NCBI RefSeq assembly: GCF_014196505.1
Contig: NZ_JACIDW010000023.1
Coordinates: 1 to 54,688, forward strand
Direction of reading: 5' to 3'
Origin: Rhizobium metallidurans
GTDB taxonomy: Bacteria > Pseudomonadota > Alphaproteobacteria > Rhizobiales > Rhizobiaceae
Length of the DNA stretch: 54,688 nt
The notes beneath the pieces are model-generated. The model worked only from the letters and a program-made list of their open reading frames with translations. It was not told where the DNA came from and made no database searches. Shown piece after piece: positions 54,595-54,688 of the stretch. How positions within the stretch are numbered: the first letter of the stretch is position 1; each line of letters starts with the position of its first letter. A program made the translations under genes and the position numbers.

Positions 54595-54688
54595 TGAACC
54601 GCACCGGGTTTGCCGGAGGCCATTTGGTTTGAGTTATGCGGCCATGGCTGGTTCGTCCAGCATGGCGTAGTAGCGTTCTTCAGCTTCG
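54595..54688 (-). mobile_element. End of an IS3-family insertion sequence
   Basis: The terminal inverted repeat appears to begin at 54595 (tgaaccgcaccgggtttgcc). Inside it the minus strand encodes the end of a transposase, EAEERYYAMLDEPAMAA and stop (stop at 54634-54636), typical of IS3-family OrfB C-termini. The rest lies beyond the window. Confidence 0.75.
54634..54688 (-). CDS. IS3-family transposase, C-terminal end (partial)
   Basis: Only the last ~17 codons are in the window. They read EAEERYYAMLDEPAMAA, matching the end of IS3-family DDE transposases that often finish E(A)E..YYAxL. The coding frame runs off the right edge, so completeness cannot be judged. Confidence 0.7.
   Translation of the reverse strand, partial: EAEERYYAMLDEPAMAA

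Overview
The window reads as an ordinary chromosomal stretch of a GC-rich alphaproteobacterium of the Rhizobiaceae (Agrobacterium/Rhizobium/Sinorhizobium-like). The strongest evidence is a complete chvE-gguA-gguB-gguC sugar operon with a divergent gbpR regulator, a Sinorhizobium-type myo-inositol dehydrogenase (idhA), a MucR-age style of small rhizobial genes (DUF1127, DUF1045), and mosaic palindromic intergenic repeats like those of rhizobia. No rRNA, CRISPR array or prophage was seen. There is one tRNA gene, tRNA-Arg(CCG).

Region 1 (1-15.7 kb) is a purine/urate/allantoin degradation cluster: xdhC, guaD, puuD (membrane urate oxidase with a cytochrome c tail), puuE, uraD, allA and uraH. Together they take guanine and xanthine through urate, 5-hydroxyisourate, OHCU and allantoin to glyoxylate; xdhAB and allantoicase are not in the window. 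Four toxin-antitoxin-type modules sit between these catabolic genes: Phd/PIN (3.0-3.9 kb), an AbiEii-like nucleotidyltransferase pair (7.2-8.15 kb), HicAB with a perfect palindromic operator (10.2-10.8 kb) and MNT/HepT with a tandem duplicated MNT gene (12.4-13.4 kb). The AbiEii-like pair is bounded by a 44-bp near-identical copy of the guaD 3' end, so its arrival can be read directly. The MNT/HepT pair lies inside the puuE-uraD / allA-uraH gene string and is translationally coupled to allA.

Region 2 (15.9-29.2 kb) is core genome: a FAD oxidoreductase and mnmD starting on the same CATG on opposite strands (the two halves of bifunctional MnmC), a 1078-residue PAS-rich hybrid kinase, a Tyr/Gly/Pro-rich exported protein, a DEAD-box RNA helicase with a TTG start, an EamA exporter, and the conserved trio circularly permuted ATP-grasp / alpha-E / transglutaminase.

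Region 3 (29.3-47.4 kb) is carbohydrate uptake and catabolism. The minus-strand operon chvE-gguA-gguB-gguC-ALDH-arabinonate dehydratase imports monosaccharides and carries much of the non-phosphorylative L-arabinose pathway, ends at a clear intrinsic terminator and is faced by gbpR. It is followed by idhA, an acyltransferase, a ROK repressor and the divergent xylF-xylH-xylG xylose transporter with a palindrome in the promoter. In both transporters a strong hairpin follows the binding-protein gene.

Region 4 (47.5-54.7 kb) is accessory DNA beginning exactly at tRNA-Arg(CCG): a decayed integrase, a decayed short-chain dehydrogenase, then a tightly packed putative anti-phage locus (HNH protein, an unrecognised 213-residue protein, a minimal nucleotidyltransferase, a DUF4297-like nuclease and a Rad50/SMC-like ABC ATPase with a CPTC hook). 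An exported protein, an AbiJ-NTD plus PD-(D/E)XK nuclease and the end of an IS3-family element follow. This putative defence system, resembling but not obviously matching ABC-three-component systems, is the best candidate for something undescribed.
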